Part shown: piece after piece, positions 44,457-56,608 of the stretch
Layout of the letters: every line of letters begins with the position of its first letter
Numbering within the stretch: the first letter of the stretch is position 1
Source of the DNA: Linnemannia schmuckeri
Taxonomy: Eukaryota; Mortierellomycota; Mortierellomycetes; Mortierellales; Mortierellaceae
Length of the DNA: 64,000 nucleotides
Direction: 5' to 3'
Assembly: GCA_029449235.1 (NCBI GenBank)
Contig: JANATG010000001.1
Location: 744,001-808,000 of the forward strand
Notes under the pieces: model-generated
The model's input: only the letters and a program-made list of their open reading frames with translations
Databases searched by the model: none
Told to the model about the DNA's origin: nothing
Translations under genes and position numbers: made by a program

Positions 44457-47400
44457 ATGTCCTCACAAGCTCCACCATCACCAACTACAGTAACCACAGC
44501 AACTACAATAACGACAACTACAGCAGAAGCAGGCGCAACAGTGCGACCATCACTTTCTTCTGCAACAGGGACTGTACGATCAAACATACCCTCAAAGCTG
44601 ATGTCTATCTCGACGAAAACCCTCTTCACAACTACAACACCAACAGCCGCGCCCAACAACGACGATCAACAGTCCTCCTCTTCCTCCTCCTCCTCCTCCT
44701 CCTCAGCCTCAGTATCTTCCCCTTCCTCCTCCAACTCTCCTAGCTCACTTTCCCCTGTGACATCTGCTGTCGAGATGATGCATGACGGACTAGATGAAAT
44801 GCCCTTATCGCCAGCAGCAGCAGCCTTGATCACAACACCGCCCTTAGTTAATAATGAAAACGACGATGTCGCCGTGACCACTTGCACCCAACGGATTATC
44901 AACAACAAAGATGAAGCATCATCATCTGATACGGCGATCCTTGAAGCAGGCGTCACTGCGACCCTCCACAAGAAGGACTCGGGAACATCCATGGGTTCAT
45001 CCGTAGTGTCTAGTCCTATCGACTCTCGTCCACCATCCCAAGCCGCTCTTCGAGCAGCAAACGACAACAGCTGTCCTACATCACCCACAGAACCAGCTCC
45101 TGTCCCAACAACAGGGACTCGGCGCTTCTCCCAACCAGATACTTTCTCGATGATGTCGCCAGCAGGAAGAGTCTTAACACGGCCCCTCTCGACCTCCAAG
45201 CTCTCCTCCATCCCCCTCACAGCGCCTCATATCCTCCCAAATCAACGCTATGCAGGATTCAACCTTGCTGCATTTGGACAGCTCTCGCCGTCTTCCTCAA
45301 CAGCGGCCGCTATGACCATCTCTCGAGCAGACTCGTTGGCTTTTTTGAACTCGAACTCTGTTGCAGGATCGAGTCCAAATCCATATTTTGGCATTTCAGC
45401 GGCGACAATGAAGGCTACTGGCGGCGGTGGTGCTGCCTCGACTCCCAATAGTCTCGTGGAGGGGCTCATGTTACCGTCGTCGTCAGGGGTGGCAAGGACG
45501 ACCATGTGTGGTTCTGATGCAATTTCTTTACTTGACCTAGACGACTCGCACAACGACATTGTGATGATTGACAGTAACGGTAACAGTAGTGGGAGCGCAG
45601 TGGTGGGTCCTGCAACCGTTGTCGAGACCATGGCGTCAGCCTCAGCGATTGTTAGCAACAACCATGCTTCGGCAAGTCATCACCACACTCTTGGCGGGGC
45701 AGCGAGTGGGCTTGTTGCTGGACTTGGGGGTTTAACAACGGCTGTTTCATCTGCCTCGTTGCTTACTGGAGGTGGAGGGCTCGCAGGGAGTGGCGGTGGT
45801 AGTGGTTCCGGAGCCGCCAGTGTTCTTGGAGGAGGATCTGCGTTTGGCTCAGGATCGTCTTCAGGATCAAGCATCTCGCAGCCGAGATCATCTCTCCCTT
45901 CGTTGACATCGCAGGCAAAGAAGGATGTCATGCAGCGTGCAGCCATGCTTGCGGCTATGCAACAGAATGGAGGCGCGAAGATTCTGGGAGCTCACAGGGT
46001 TGGGCGCCGTCAAGATCGTCCCAATCGCAAGATTCGCTTTGGTGATTATCACAAGATCTGTGAAATCGAGTATGGCTTTGACCAGGGCAAGGTAAACCTT
46101 TGATTCGCTATTGTGAACTGCGGTTACTCTGTCCTAAGCATATGTGCATGAGAAAAATAGCTCATTTTTCTATTTATTACATATAGCCTTTGGTGGCAAA
46201 CGGCAGGACACTGGTGCATTCGACTGTTGTCCTCAGGATATGCGGCAACGAAGAACGAGAAGAGCAGGTATGAGTTATGAGAGATATGTTCGTATTGGAT
46301 ATGAATGCCTGTAATGTTACTATTGCAAATGCTAATGCACAGAACACTTGTTTGTAGCTGTATCTATTTTCAGATGTCCTTGTTACTGGAACCAAGATCA
46401 GGAAAGGCAAACCCAAGTCAACGAAGAGTGCTTCTGAAGTACTCGCCATCACCGCCCCAATCAAGGAAGAGGATAAAAAAATGAAATCCGCACCCGCCGT
46501 GGACGCTCAACAACAAGGATTAATGGCAACGGTAGAAGAATCCAAAGTGGAAATGATGGCGTCAGCACCTGAGACCAAGACGGAGAAGATCACGGTCGAG
46601 GTCTCTGTCACGGAGACGTTTTTAGACAACCCGTATGCTGGACACTTGGAAAACCAACAGATCTCACGATTGACTCAAGTTCAAGCCGATGTTGTCGAAG
46701 GAGATGGTAAGGGCAGCACCTAAGAGGAATAGTCTTAGCGGTTAGCATATGCGCAATACTCAAAAAGCTAACTTTAACATGACTTCCGTCTTGTGTGTGT
46801 ACGTGAATAGAGCGGCCAATGTTGAAGATTTCGATGCCCCAGTCGACATCGCTTCTCATCTTTGAATCAACGACTGCTCGGGACAGCTTCATGTCGCTCC
46901 TCACCGAGACTATCTATACCCACAAGCACTACCTCCTCTCCCAGTCCAAGTACCTGGCCGATCTCAAAAAGTTCAAACGCCACTCGGCCTTCCCCTTTGA
47001 CACATCGTTCCTCAAGACCTGGGGCATCCCTGGAGGTCTCAATCTGGGATCTCTCAAATCTGCAGGCGGAGGTGGTCATGGGGTCATCGGACCTAACACC
47101 TTCATCAGCTCACCTGTTACTTCCCCCGGAGGAGGTGCTTTTGACCCTTACCAGCATCAACAACATCTGCACCGTCCGCAGTCCATGGCTGGCAGTCTAT
47201 TTGGTTTTGCTCTCAATGGTGGGTCTTTCCAGCCGTTCTCGGACCACAGCAAGGAGAGCTCCTATGCGACGTTGCGAGGCGCTAATGCGGCCCATGCGCT
47301 ACAGTACCACCATCAACAAGAACAGATGTTGCAGCAGCAGTTGCAGAACCGACTCTCAATGTCCTCGGTTGCTTCTGGGCGGACTGGTGCTATGGACAGG

Positions 47401-48852
47401 ACTTCGTCTGGATCGACGTTTGATGCGCTGTGGTTCATGAAGGGCAGCGAGACGGTCAAGAACAGCCGCAGGAGTGTTGTTCATGCTGCTACTGAGGATG
47501 AGAGGCATGGACCTGCTGAGGAGGACCTGTCAGCGAACACAGTAGCAGGTGAACCTACCACGACCGCAACTCCGCCGTCGTCATCCTCGTCCCCCACTAG
47601 ATCTCCGTCGTTGACAGTCAACACTGGTTCGGCGGCGACGGGAGCAGGGTCATCGGCAGCATCTCGTCCTCCACTCTCGACCTCATCAAGCTTCAACTCG
47701 ATCGCGACCCTGCGCAATGGAGCTGGCTGGGTCCGAGACGAAGATGCGACCTACTGTATGGTCTGCACAACGACAAAGTTTGGAGTCTTGATTCGAAAAC
47801 ACCACTGTCGTTTGTGCGGTCGTGTGATCTGCTGGAAGTGCTGTCAGATGAAGGACGCTGTTCTTCTAAACAGCGGACAAGGGCTATCCCCCACCGAAGC
47901 CGCCGCAATGTCGCAGGATTTCCGAAAGCCGATCCGTGTTTGTCTCGACTGTATTGAACAGAACGCCGCTTCTCAAGAGGTGAACAACCAGCCGTCGCAA
48001 CCGACGTCGCCCCAGCAGTCAAGCTCGTTCCCGCTCCAGGGCATGCTGGGCAAGCTAATGAGTTCTACGATGACTAGTAATCCTCATACTGTTGCGTCGG
48101 CGACTAATGCAACTGGAAGTAGTACCTTTGCCATGCCCCAGGCGGCCACGGCGCAGGCACCCTTCCAGCAGCGTGGCCAAGGGCCGACGCCGTCGTCGTT
48201 CTATCCCCGGATAATGAGCTACGGTCGGAACGGTAACCCATATCCGCACCACCATCGCGCATCTTTGTACCGGATTGACGTCGAGCGTGTCGGTGAGGAA
48301 GACGAAGAGGAAGAAGAGGAAGAGGAGGAAGAACAAGAAGTTGCGGAGCTATTGCAGAAGGCCGATGAAGCCTTGGAGTCTCTCATCCCACCACCGCCCC
48401 AGCCAGGGCCCACTTCACAAGAGGAGTCAACAACTGCCGAACCGGACACAACCCATCTGGCAATCAAAACCAATAATACGATCCAGTCGCGTCACGGATC
48501 TATCCGCCTGAAGGACTTGGACCCAGCAGATATCAATGAAGAAGAGGTCCAGAACCAGATCATGAACCTCGAGTCTGAAGTGGAGAGTCTTCTTATCCAG
48601 AGCGCGGCCGTACCCTTGATGTTTGCCAGGGCTGGAGGTAGCAGTGGTGGTAGTCGACACCAACGCGAGGGAGGTACTGGGGCAGGGAAGACGCGTGTCA
48701 TCCGCGGGATCCCCAAGGAAATGATGTTGCAGTATGGTGGTCGCGATAATGAGGATGATGAGGACGGGGAGGAGGAGGAGGACGATGAGGAAGTTAGTAT
48801 GGAGGAGTTGTTGGCCCAGCAGGACGAGCATTTGAAGCGGATCCTCTCTTGA
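44457..48852 (+). CDS. PH-domain and FYVE-type zinc finger protein
   Basis: Exons 44457-46091, 46187-46267, 46358-46706 and 46811-48852 encode 1368 residues. The first 500 are Ser/Thr/Ala/Gly low complexity. A PH-like region spans about 522-735: RPNRKIRFGDYHKICEI, STVVLRIC, QLYLFSDVLVTGTKIR and, after a low-complexity insert, MLKISMPQSTSLLIFES and DSFMSLLTETIYTHK. The FYVE finger is at about 993-1075, with C1004-x2-C1007, RKHHCRLCGR, CWKCC and CLDC as zinc ligands. It keeps the basic HHCR block that binds phosphatidylinositol 3-phosphate. The C-terminus has several Glu/Asp runs. I infer an endosomal membrane adaptor; PH plus FYVE without a RhoGEF domain recalls phafin- or FGD-like proteins. 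Ten bases after the stop codon a T run of 39 begins. Confidence 0.85.
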
Positions 48853-48857
48853 TGAAA

Positions 48858-48900
<43 letters not shown>

Positions 48901-49232
48901 GTGAATCTACTCATGATGTCTTCACTTGTGCCATTCTCCTATAATTTTTTTCTTTTTGCAATGTCAATTTTTTTACAGATACCCTCTCAAAAGCACAATA
49001 CACACACTCTCTCATGAATGTCAACAAAGGCCACGGGGTTACTTGAATGTCTGGAAGGGAGTTTTTATTCACTTCGTTTTCTTTTATGATCTTCATGGTA
49101 AAAGCTTTCAATAGATATGTTTGTGGGGGATGCGGGGTATGCGGTAAAGGTGGTATAAGGGAAGAGGATGAAGAGAAGATAATAAGGGTGTCCTTCGATA
49201 AATGGAAGGTGGTGGCACTCTGGTTTCCTGAT
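48853..49232. other. Convergent spacer with T39 run
   Basis: A short convergent spacer runs between the PH-FYVE gene and ARL8. The T run occupies 48861-48899. No gene seen. Confidence 0.5.
48861..48899. repeat. Poly(T) run directly after a stop codon
   Basis: 39 consecutive T on the plus strand start 8 bases after the TGA of the PH-FYVE gene, so they should be in its 3' untranslated region. Confidence 0.95.
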
Positions 49233-49646
49233 TTACTTGCCCTTGCCCTTCTTGATCAACCATTGGAGCGTAATATCGATATTGACCTGGTTCTTGGCTG
49301 AGATCGAATAGCATGACACCTCGCGACTCGCAATCTGCTTCAAGTTCCTGCTCACATTGAATTTCCCGTAACATCATAAAACGAAGGGGGAAAAGTAGTT
49401 AGCAAATGAAGACTACCCGGCTGTCTGGCGCTTGTCATGCCCTCAAAAGTATGAAATAAAATAAATAAAAAACGTACATGACTTCGATAATCTGGTCAAC
49501 GGTGAGTGCTCCTGGCAAATCGTTCTTGTTGCCTAGGACAAGGACAGGGATGCTCGCCAGTTGAGGTTTATCTAGCAAGTTTCGAAGTTCTGTCCTTGCC
49601 GCGTCCAACTTGTCATGGTCTGCCGCATCAATCACAAACCTACACG

Positions 49647-49677
<31 letters not shown>

Positions 49678-50945
49678 AAAGGCAAAAAGAAATTAAAAGA
49701 AGGCCAGAGAAGATCCAATTTTGTTGACATAGTATAACACTGTCGGACAAACATACACTATAGCATTGACGCCACGACAATATCGTTCCCACATGCTCCT
49801 GAACCGAGGTTGGCCTCCAATATCCCACAGCTTCATGGTGACGTTGCCCTTGGTCACTTTGCGCATGTTGAATCCCACTGTTGGGATCATGTCCTCGGAG
49901 TATTGTCCCGACTAAAAAGAAGGTATGAAGGAACGATAAACAAAAAAAAACACACACAAAAAGTCAGATGCTGACAGATAGCGAAAACGTGGCATGTTCT
50001 TCGACTCTCTAGTCCCTCGCCGACTTGGCCAAGGCAAGAAAAGAATTCAAATCCGCTGAGAAAACGTGTCCTTGGTTTTTTTTGTCGCCCTGCCCTGACT
50101 TGCTCTGTCCTGCCCTGTGGTCAAACATCGAGTCGACAAAAGAAATACTGGCGAGTATTTCTGGCATGAAAAAAGGGGTAGATTGTTTGAACAACGACAA
50201 CATGGAATAACAACAACAAAACATCGTCATGATCACGAGTCCATCTATTCCATGATTAACTCGTTATTTTCCCAACCACCCACATCCCATCGGCCAGCGT
50301 AGAAGTTGTTGTGTCGGAAAGTGTCGTTCTTGGTGAGTGAAAAATGCGTGCAAGCCATAAGAAAATATGTGCTGTTTTATCTTCTGCGTTGCTCCATGCC
50401 TCCATGTCTCCACGTTTTGGTGGGCTCTTTCTTTAGTGTCGATGAATATCAAGATAATAGGAGAAAAAAAAGATGTCGTCGTAGTATTGTTATGCTGACC
50501 AGTCCATCGCCCTTTCTTGGTCATGCTTTCGTCGAAAAGGTGAACGGAAATAGAAGGTGAAGAATGTCCTGTTCTCCCCAGCAGCGCAAGGATGTGTGTG
50601 GCGCATTCCATAGCTATATGCTGCTGTTGCCGTCTAAGAGCCGTCTCGAGTAGTTGTCGACCTTGTTCATTCACATTCGAAGATTGGGCATGTTCGAGAA
50701 GAAAAAAAAAGACTTACAGCAATGACATTCACGAGGGTGGTCTTTCCACTGTTCTGGAGTCCAACAAGCGTCAACTCCATCTCGGTCTAATGAGAAAGGA
50801 TAGAAAAAGGTCATGAGCTGTAAGTTTCTTTTTTTTCTATTAAAATGGGTAACGCATTCACTTCGTTGATGGTAGCTGTATGAGTTATTACCTTGAAGAA
50901 GAGGCTCCGGAGCCAGTCAAGTACCGCCTGGATGATAGACGACAT
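49233..50945 (-). CDS. ARL8: Arf-like small GTPase ARL8
   Basis: Five exons, 50945-50892, 50786-50718, 49911-49757, 49639-49478 and 49347-49233, encode 184 residues. It starts MSSIIQAVLDWLRSLFFK, the amphipathic helix of Arl8, which is acetylated instead of myristoylated (no Gly2). GTPase motifs: P-loop GLQNSGKTT (27-35), switch I T52, switch II WDIGGQ (70-75), NKND (130-133) and SAKN. The GNKND block and KPQLASIPVLVLG are close to animal ARL8. It should act on lysosome/vacuole and endosome membranes, recruiting kinesin or tethering factors for transport. The third intron (49912-50717) is 806 bases, long for this window. Confidence 0.95.
49912..50717 (-). other. Long intron of ARL8
   Basis: This is an 806-base intron, donor GTAAGT, acceptor TTTTTAG. 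Open frames inside do not look like proteins. I looked for conserved RNA-box patterns by eye and saw nothing convincing. Confidence 0.5.
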
Positions 50946-53507
50946 GGTTTGTTGCTGTTGTTGGTTTGTCTGTGTTGTTGTTGCTGTGTTGCTGTTTTTA
51001 TTGTTGGTTGAAGAAGTGTAAAAAAAGGTGAAAGAGGGGACGAAATGGTAAAAAAGAAAAAAGTAGAGCAAATAAGGAAGGGAAGGAGGGTGAGGGAAAA
51101 GGGTCAAGAGGGAGATGAGAGGGGATGGAGAGTATGACGCGAGATTTGTGTCCTTTTATTTCTCACAGACAGATGTTCTAATACCCTTGTCCATCCACGC
51201 CCCTTGTCCATGGTATGATCCCGTTCACGCGTTTTAGGTTCACGAACAAGTCGTCCTTGCTATCCCGCCCATGTAGCAAGCAAAGAGAGTTTACATGCAC
51301 TGATAATGACACACAACGATAAGGAGACCTAGAAGTAACCGACAGCAACGCAGCCGATTCTGCTCATGTGAACTAAGAGAAGGATGACGGCAAAAGTTCC
51401 TCCAAACGTAAGTCAGACTAGACTTGGGTCTAGTGTTGACTAATCCCTACTGAATTCGACGCGTCAAGTCTGTCCTGCTGTGCTGTGCAGTGATAGTGGA
51501 TTTTGATAGACTGGTCCTTATTTTTGGTGGCGCGATCCAGTGGAGGGGACTTGATCTTTGTTTATGCTTCGACCGACCAGAAGACGCGCTTCTACAAGCC
51601 TTCACCCATCACCAGTCGAGACTAAAATAAGACAAACAAGGGCAAAGCCCCCAAGAAACTTGAATGAATATGAGCATCAACGAGTGATGGATAACAGAAA
51701 GAAAAGGTTTTTGTTTTTGGTGTAAATGGGAATATGTTGAAGAAATAAAGAAACGACCACGAACAGGAAAAGGAGACAGAACCGGAAACAATAATTTTTT
51801 TTAAAAAAAAGACTGGTATAGCAAAAGAAAGGACAAAGGAACAAGAACTAGGGATGGAAGAAAGGAAAACCAGAAGAAAGGAATTGGGCGAATGGACGCA
51901 AGACAAGAGGATAAAACGCAGCAATGGAAAGGAAGAAGCAAAAGGCCGAGAAGCGGCACTGCGGATATGACAGATAAAGGAGAGCAATATCGCTGTGTGT
52001 TATAATTCTGCCTGCAGGAGACAAACGGGCGAATGGAAAGGTAATTATTGTGCACACACCATGGCGATTGCCCAAAACAATGCAATATCTCCACCATCAA
52101 ACACCTCTCTTCACTACAAAGAAACTGGGTGAGTCAAAGAAAGAAAAAAAGGAGAAGGAAGAGAAGGAAAGACATAAAACTTGAGGCAGGAAGGGAATAA
52201 GAAAAAAGAAGAGTAAGTACAGGCAGCGATGCCATTGAAGCAAAACAGGAATGTAAAGCCGGTCATATCTGCATCTCATAACCAAAGCCTTTTTTTGGCA
52301 ATGCTCTATCTCTCTCGACACCGCACACCAACGGAGGTAACACAAACACTTTTTTTTTGTTGAGACTTTGTCAGGAAATTACTTATGAACCACGGGTCCA
52401 CCACCAAGCACATGTATTATTTTCTAGACTCCTATCGGCAACAGCACAACGTGCATAGTATTTCCTAGCTGGTTTTGCGTTATTCCTTTGTGATTGTTGA
52501 TGCTCACTCACTCCTGATCAAATTGATACTGAAGCCAGAATCTATATTTTTTTCGAATTTTGCTGGGGAAAGGGGGAAAGGGGGATAAAAGGTGGGGAAG
52601 CGAGAGAAAGAGCGAGAACGAAAGCAAAGAGGGAAGGAGGAAGAGGCGTGGGGAGATACCAAATTTGTCCGGATGACCCCTATTGCCCCGCCTTCTTCGA
52701 TGATCACAAGGACCAAGGCTGTAAAAATATGAAGACGACAAGAACAGAGAGAACGGCAGCCCATTCATTCATTCGTTCAACAAATAGCAAGTGCCGCATA
52801 TCATGAGAGGAAGAAAAATTATGAGAAAAAAGGAGCTGTATAATAGTATTTCACGGGGCGAGAACAATGATTGAATGGGTAATCAGAAAATGACCAACTG
52901 ATAGAGAGAGGGAGAAAGCGCAATGAGCGGACACTATACAGAAAGGAACCGATGATGATTGTACTTGAGTGACCTGACTGGGTCCATGCACGCTTGCATT
53001 GAGTTGAGAAGGAAGAAAGAAAAGGCTGCAACTGGGTGGGATGTTGACCATCAAGTTTCCCGGCCTATTTGAACTATTGGGCACTTTATCATCCCGTCAC
53101 CGCCTGGGCACAGTCATCCCACTGCTCCATATTGAAATCACTCACACATCATCATCCATTTCACTCATTCCCTTCCACTCGGCACCTCATCTTCCAAGGT
53201 ATAAAAACCTCACTTTCGGTCAACTTTTCACCTTTTTTCCTCTCTCTTCTTTTTCTTCTCTTCTTCTTTTTCCTTTTCCCTCTTTCCTCTTTTCCCTTTT
53301 CCACTTTGCCATTTTGCGAGTCGCCCACTTCCCACCACACTCTCACACATTCATTCACTCACACAGACAAAAAAAATAAACACTTTCTCACACATACCCA
53401 TCTACCAACGCCCGTCTCAAGCCTTTTGCCGGTCAAGAAACTAGTCAAGCCCCATCTCGAAACAAGCCAACTACCGCCTCTCAAGTCCGCCTCACCTTTC
53501 AAGCGAA
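50946..53507. promoter_or_regulatory. 2.5-kb divergent spacer, ARL8 / URC1
   Basis: This is the head-to-head region. The right end carries the URC1 TATA box (53200-53206) and its C/T-rich leader. The left part is A/G-rich on the plus strand, that is pyrimidine-rich for the ARL8 leader, with a TATA-like ATAAAAGG on the minus strand near 51155. Several Ser/Phe/Leu-rich minus-strand frames at about 51600-52770 show no motif. I see no certain gene in the middle. Confidence 0.45.
53200..53206 (+). promoter_or_regulatory. TATA box of URC1
   Basis: TATAAAA lies about 300 bases upstream of the URC1 ATG. Between them is a pyrimidine-rich leader with a CA-rich end. Confidence 0.55.
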
Positions 53508-56500
53508 ATGTCGGAAGCCGTCCTCTCTCAGATCCTCACCAGTCTCGCTGATCTCAAAGCAACGCAGCAGCTGCTCGCTGACAAGGTAAGAAAACCGTGG
53601 CGGTTCTTGGTCGTAATATGAAGGAATGTCATATCATGTTGTTTGTTTTTATTTTTTTTTGTAATGATGCTGTTTCGTTGGTCAGGCACCAAATATGCAG
53701 GAAACAGAAAAGACGTAACTGAGGGTGGTACATAAACAAAAAAAATTATGCCCCTTCTTCTCCCTTCCCTTCCCTTGTTCTCCCGTTTCTCTAACCACTC
53801 CTTTTCAAAAAAAAACCACCCCTGGCTTCTAGGTCGACAAAATCCAGGCCGACACCGTCCTGTCCAAGGAAGACCATCTGCTCCGAAAGGTTGCCCACTA
53901 CCACAACAGCCCAGGTAAGTTTTTCTGAAAAAATGAACATACACTAGAAGGAAAATGGCTGCTTTTGTTCTTGGACTAGCTAATTCGAGAAGGAAAGAAA
54001 AAAGGAAAACAGAAGTACCACCTAACCACTGCGGCAGCATATATGCATGCAGCCTTGTAAAAAGAAAAGAAAAGAAGAAAAGAGAAGAAAAGAGAAGAAA
54101 AGAGAAGAGAAGAGAGAGAACCGTGGCATTTTAGCATAATGTCATGGCGTGTTTGCTCACTCCCTTTATGAAATTGCCGTCCTTATGCATACAATTGCAT
54201 GCCCCATAATTTTATCTGCGTTGTCATCCCCTACTCTCTCTTGCCCCTTCCTGTCTCCTTTCTTGCTTTTTGAGACGGACTGCGCGCATAGCGGGACTTT
54301 TTTTTTGGGCGCAGGCAGAGGCAGGTCGTCATGCTGACGACGGGAGAATTGGTGCATTTCGCTTGGTTTTTCCCACCTTCCTTTGTTTGCTGAATATGGT
54401 CTTTTTGGTCTTTTATTTTTTCCTAACTATATCTGGCTGTCTGTCTCCTTTCGTCGTATGTAGGTCAATCGGACTCTGATGCTGATACTATTGTCTCACC
54501 CACGTTTGGGAGCGAGCCAAGTGACGATGCTGCCGCCAGTGTTTACACCGACAAGCCTGTCATCACCAGTAAGTATATTATCGAATGTATCTTGTTCCAG
54601 CAGAGTCTTAACAAAAAAAATACTCTTTCTGACCACTGCTATCATCGTCCCTTACTGCAGCCTACCCCGGACAGAAAGGTATCAAGCCTTCGAAACTGAA
54701 CTGGGGCGAGGCGACTCCTCAGGCTCGTGGACCCATCGTTGTCTCCCGTCTTGCCAACTCAATCAATGTCCGGTAAGCATTAGTGAAGAAGGCGGATTGT
54801 TCAGCAGTGTTGTGATTGACTATTGTTAACAAGGGATAGTGTCACTTTCCGGGAAACAGTGATCAGTGTTACTCAACAACACACTCGCCTCGTTTACTTA
54901 TTGTATTGTTGCAATAGCAATGCTATCGGTGCATATGGTGGCCCATACTCTATCTACCGCTCCCTCGCTGTCGCCATGGGTGACCTGCCCGCCAATGTAA
55001 GTACCATTTCGACGGACGTTGAGTATGAAAAAGAACGCGTTTTTATATCGTTCTCTTTTGACCCTATCCCAAATCTATATCTCACTCGTTCTCCTTTTGA
55101 TTATTTCAATCCCAGCACAAACCCAATTTCGAACACACGCAGCCTCCAATCACCATCCACCAGCAGCCTCAATGGTCCGACCCCTCCAAGATTGTCTCCA
55201 TGGACCCCTTCGGCCATCTCACCAGTCAGTACTATAAGGCCGAGATTGACAAGGGTCTCGACATCCGCCCCACCATCGCCATCACCCGCGCACACATGAT
55301 CGTCCCCGAACTGCAGGCAGAAGTCAACAACGGCGGTCTCAAAGTCGACGGCAAGATCATGGTCAATGAGGCAGGAGAGCTCAATGTCCACAAGGCTGCT
55401 GTCGACCCCGTCTGGTATCTCCCCGGTGTTGCCGCACGTTTGAATGTCGAAGAGGACCTCTTGCGTCGTGCTCTCTTGTAAGTCTGGCTAAATAGCCTGT
55501 TTTTGTTGGGCCATGACGTAATCGGAAGGATGAGGGTAGTGATGAAAAGGAAAGAGGATACGCATGTTACTACCCTTCTAGTCCTAACGACCATTTTTGC
55601 CTTATTTGTCATATGTTATTGACATGTTCGTATCTTTGTCATCTTAGCGAGAACACTGGAGGCATGTACCCAGAGCTCATCACCCGACCCGACCTCAAGG
55701 TCTTTTTGCCACCCATCGGTGGTTTGACATGCTATATCTTTGGAAACCACGAGTTGCTTTCGGATCCCAACACCCGTGTCACAGTTCGTGTTCACGATGA
55801 GTGCAATGGCTCTGACGTCTTTGGTTCCGATATCTGTACCTGCAGACCCTACCTCGTCTATGGTATGAAGGAGTGTATCAAGGAGGCCCAGAACGGTGGC
55901 GTTGGTCTCATCATCTACTGTAAGTTTTTTAAGATGCACTATTGCGCGCCTTTTCGGATGTATAGCTTCCTTATCTTTTTACTGTCCGAAGAGTGTTTAC
56001 ATATATCCGACGCTAACCTCTTTTGTGCCTCTGATTATTCTTGTATTGTCCTTCGCTTTTAGTCCGCAAGGAGGGTCGTGCTTTGGGAGAGGTCACAAAG
56101 TACCTGGTCTACAATGCTCGCAAGCGAGGAGGAGATTCTGCCGCAAAATACTTCCAGAGAACCGAGAACGTCGCAGGAGTCAAGGATATGCGATTCCAGG
56201 CACTCATGCCCGATGTCCTCCACTGGCTTGGAGTCACCAAAATCGACCGTTTCATGTCAATGTCAAACATGAAGCACGACGCGATCATTGATGCTGGCAT
56301 CAAGGTATGCATCATCATCCTTTTCTTCTTTTTCTCCAACAATAATAATTGTGTATGTCGCCTGATTACTTGTTTCTGTTAACGAGAGCTAAAATTAACT
56401 ATTGAGCCTCCATTTTACTTTACCACCAAAAAAAAAAAAAAAATAGATCTTGGAGCGTGTTCCCATTCCCGATGACTTGATTCCCCCAGATTCCAAGGTA

Positions 56501-56608
56501 GAGATGGATGCCAAGATCGCCGCTGGCTACTTTACAACCGGACACATCCCCGACGCCGAGGAGCTGTGCCGCACAGTCGGTCGTGGCTGGCAAGAGTTCC
56601 ACCAGTAA
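53508..56608 (+). CDS. URC1: URC1: GTP cyclohydrolase II-like enzyme of uracil catabolism
   Basis: Nine exons: 53508-53585, 53833-53914, 54464-54568, 54661-54772, 54918-54996, 55116-55477, 55648-55919, 56063-56304 and 56447-56608, encoding 497 residues; all junction phases agree. The first 90 residues are a short helical/acidic leader not typical for bacterial RibA. The GTP cyclohydrolase II core has HDECNGSDVFGSDICTC with zinc ligands C325, C336 and C338 (spacing as in RibA), RKEGRALGEV and the long loop ARKRGGDSAAKYF. Fungal Urc1 proteins of this type share TENVAGVKDMRFQALMPD and SMSNMKHDAI and act in the oxidative URC pathway that breaks down uracil. They are distinct from riboflavin-making RIB1. 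No other URC gene is in this window. Confidence 0.9.
54061..54119 (+). repeat. GAAAA/GAGAA purine microsatellite in a URC1 intron
   Basis: About 60 bases of tandem AAAAG, AAGAG and GAGA words lie inside the second intron (53915-54463) of URC1. Confidence 0.85.

Noticed and set aside
51609..52768. Minus-strand Ser/Phe/Leu frames
   Set aside because: They are again pyrimidine-rich composition. No conserved motif or convincing intron structure could be found.
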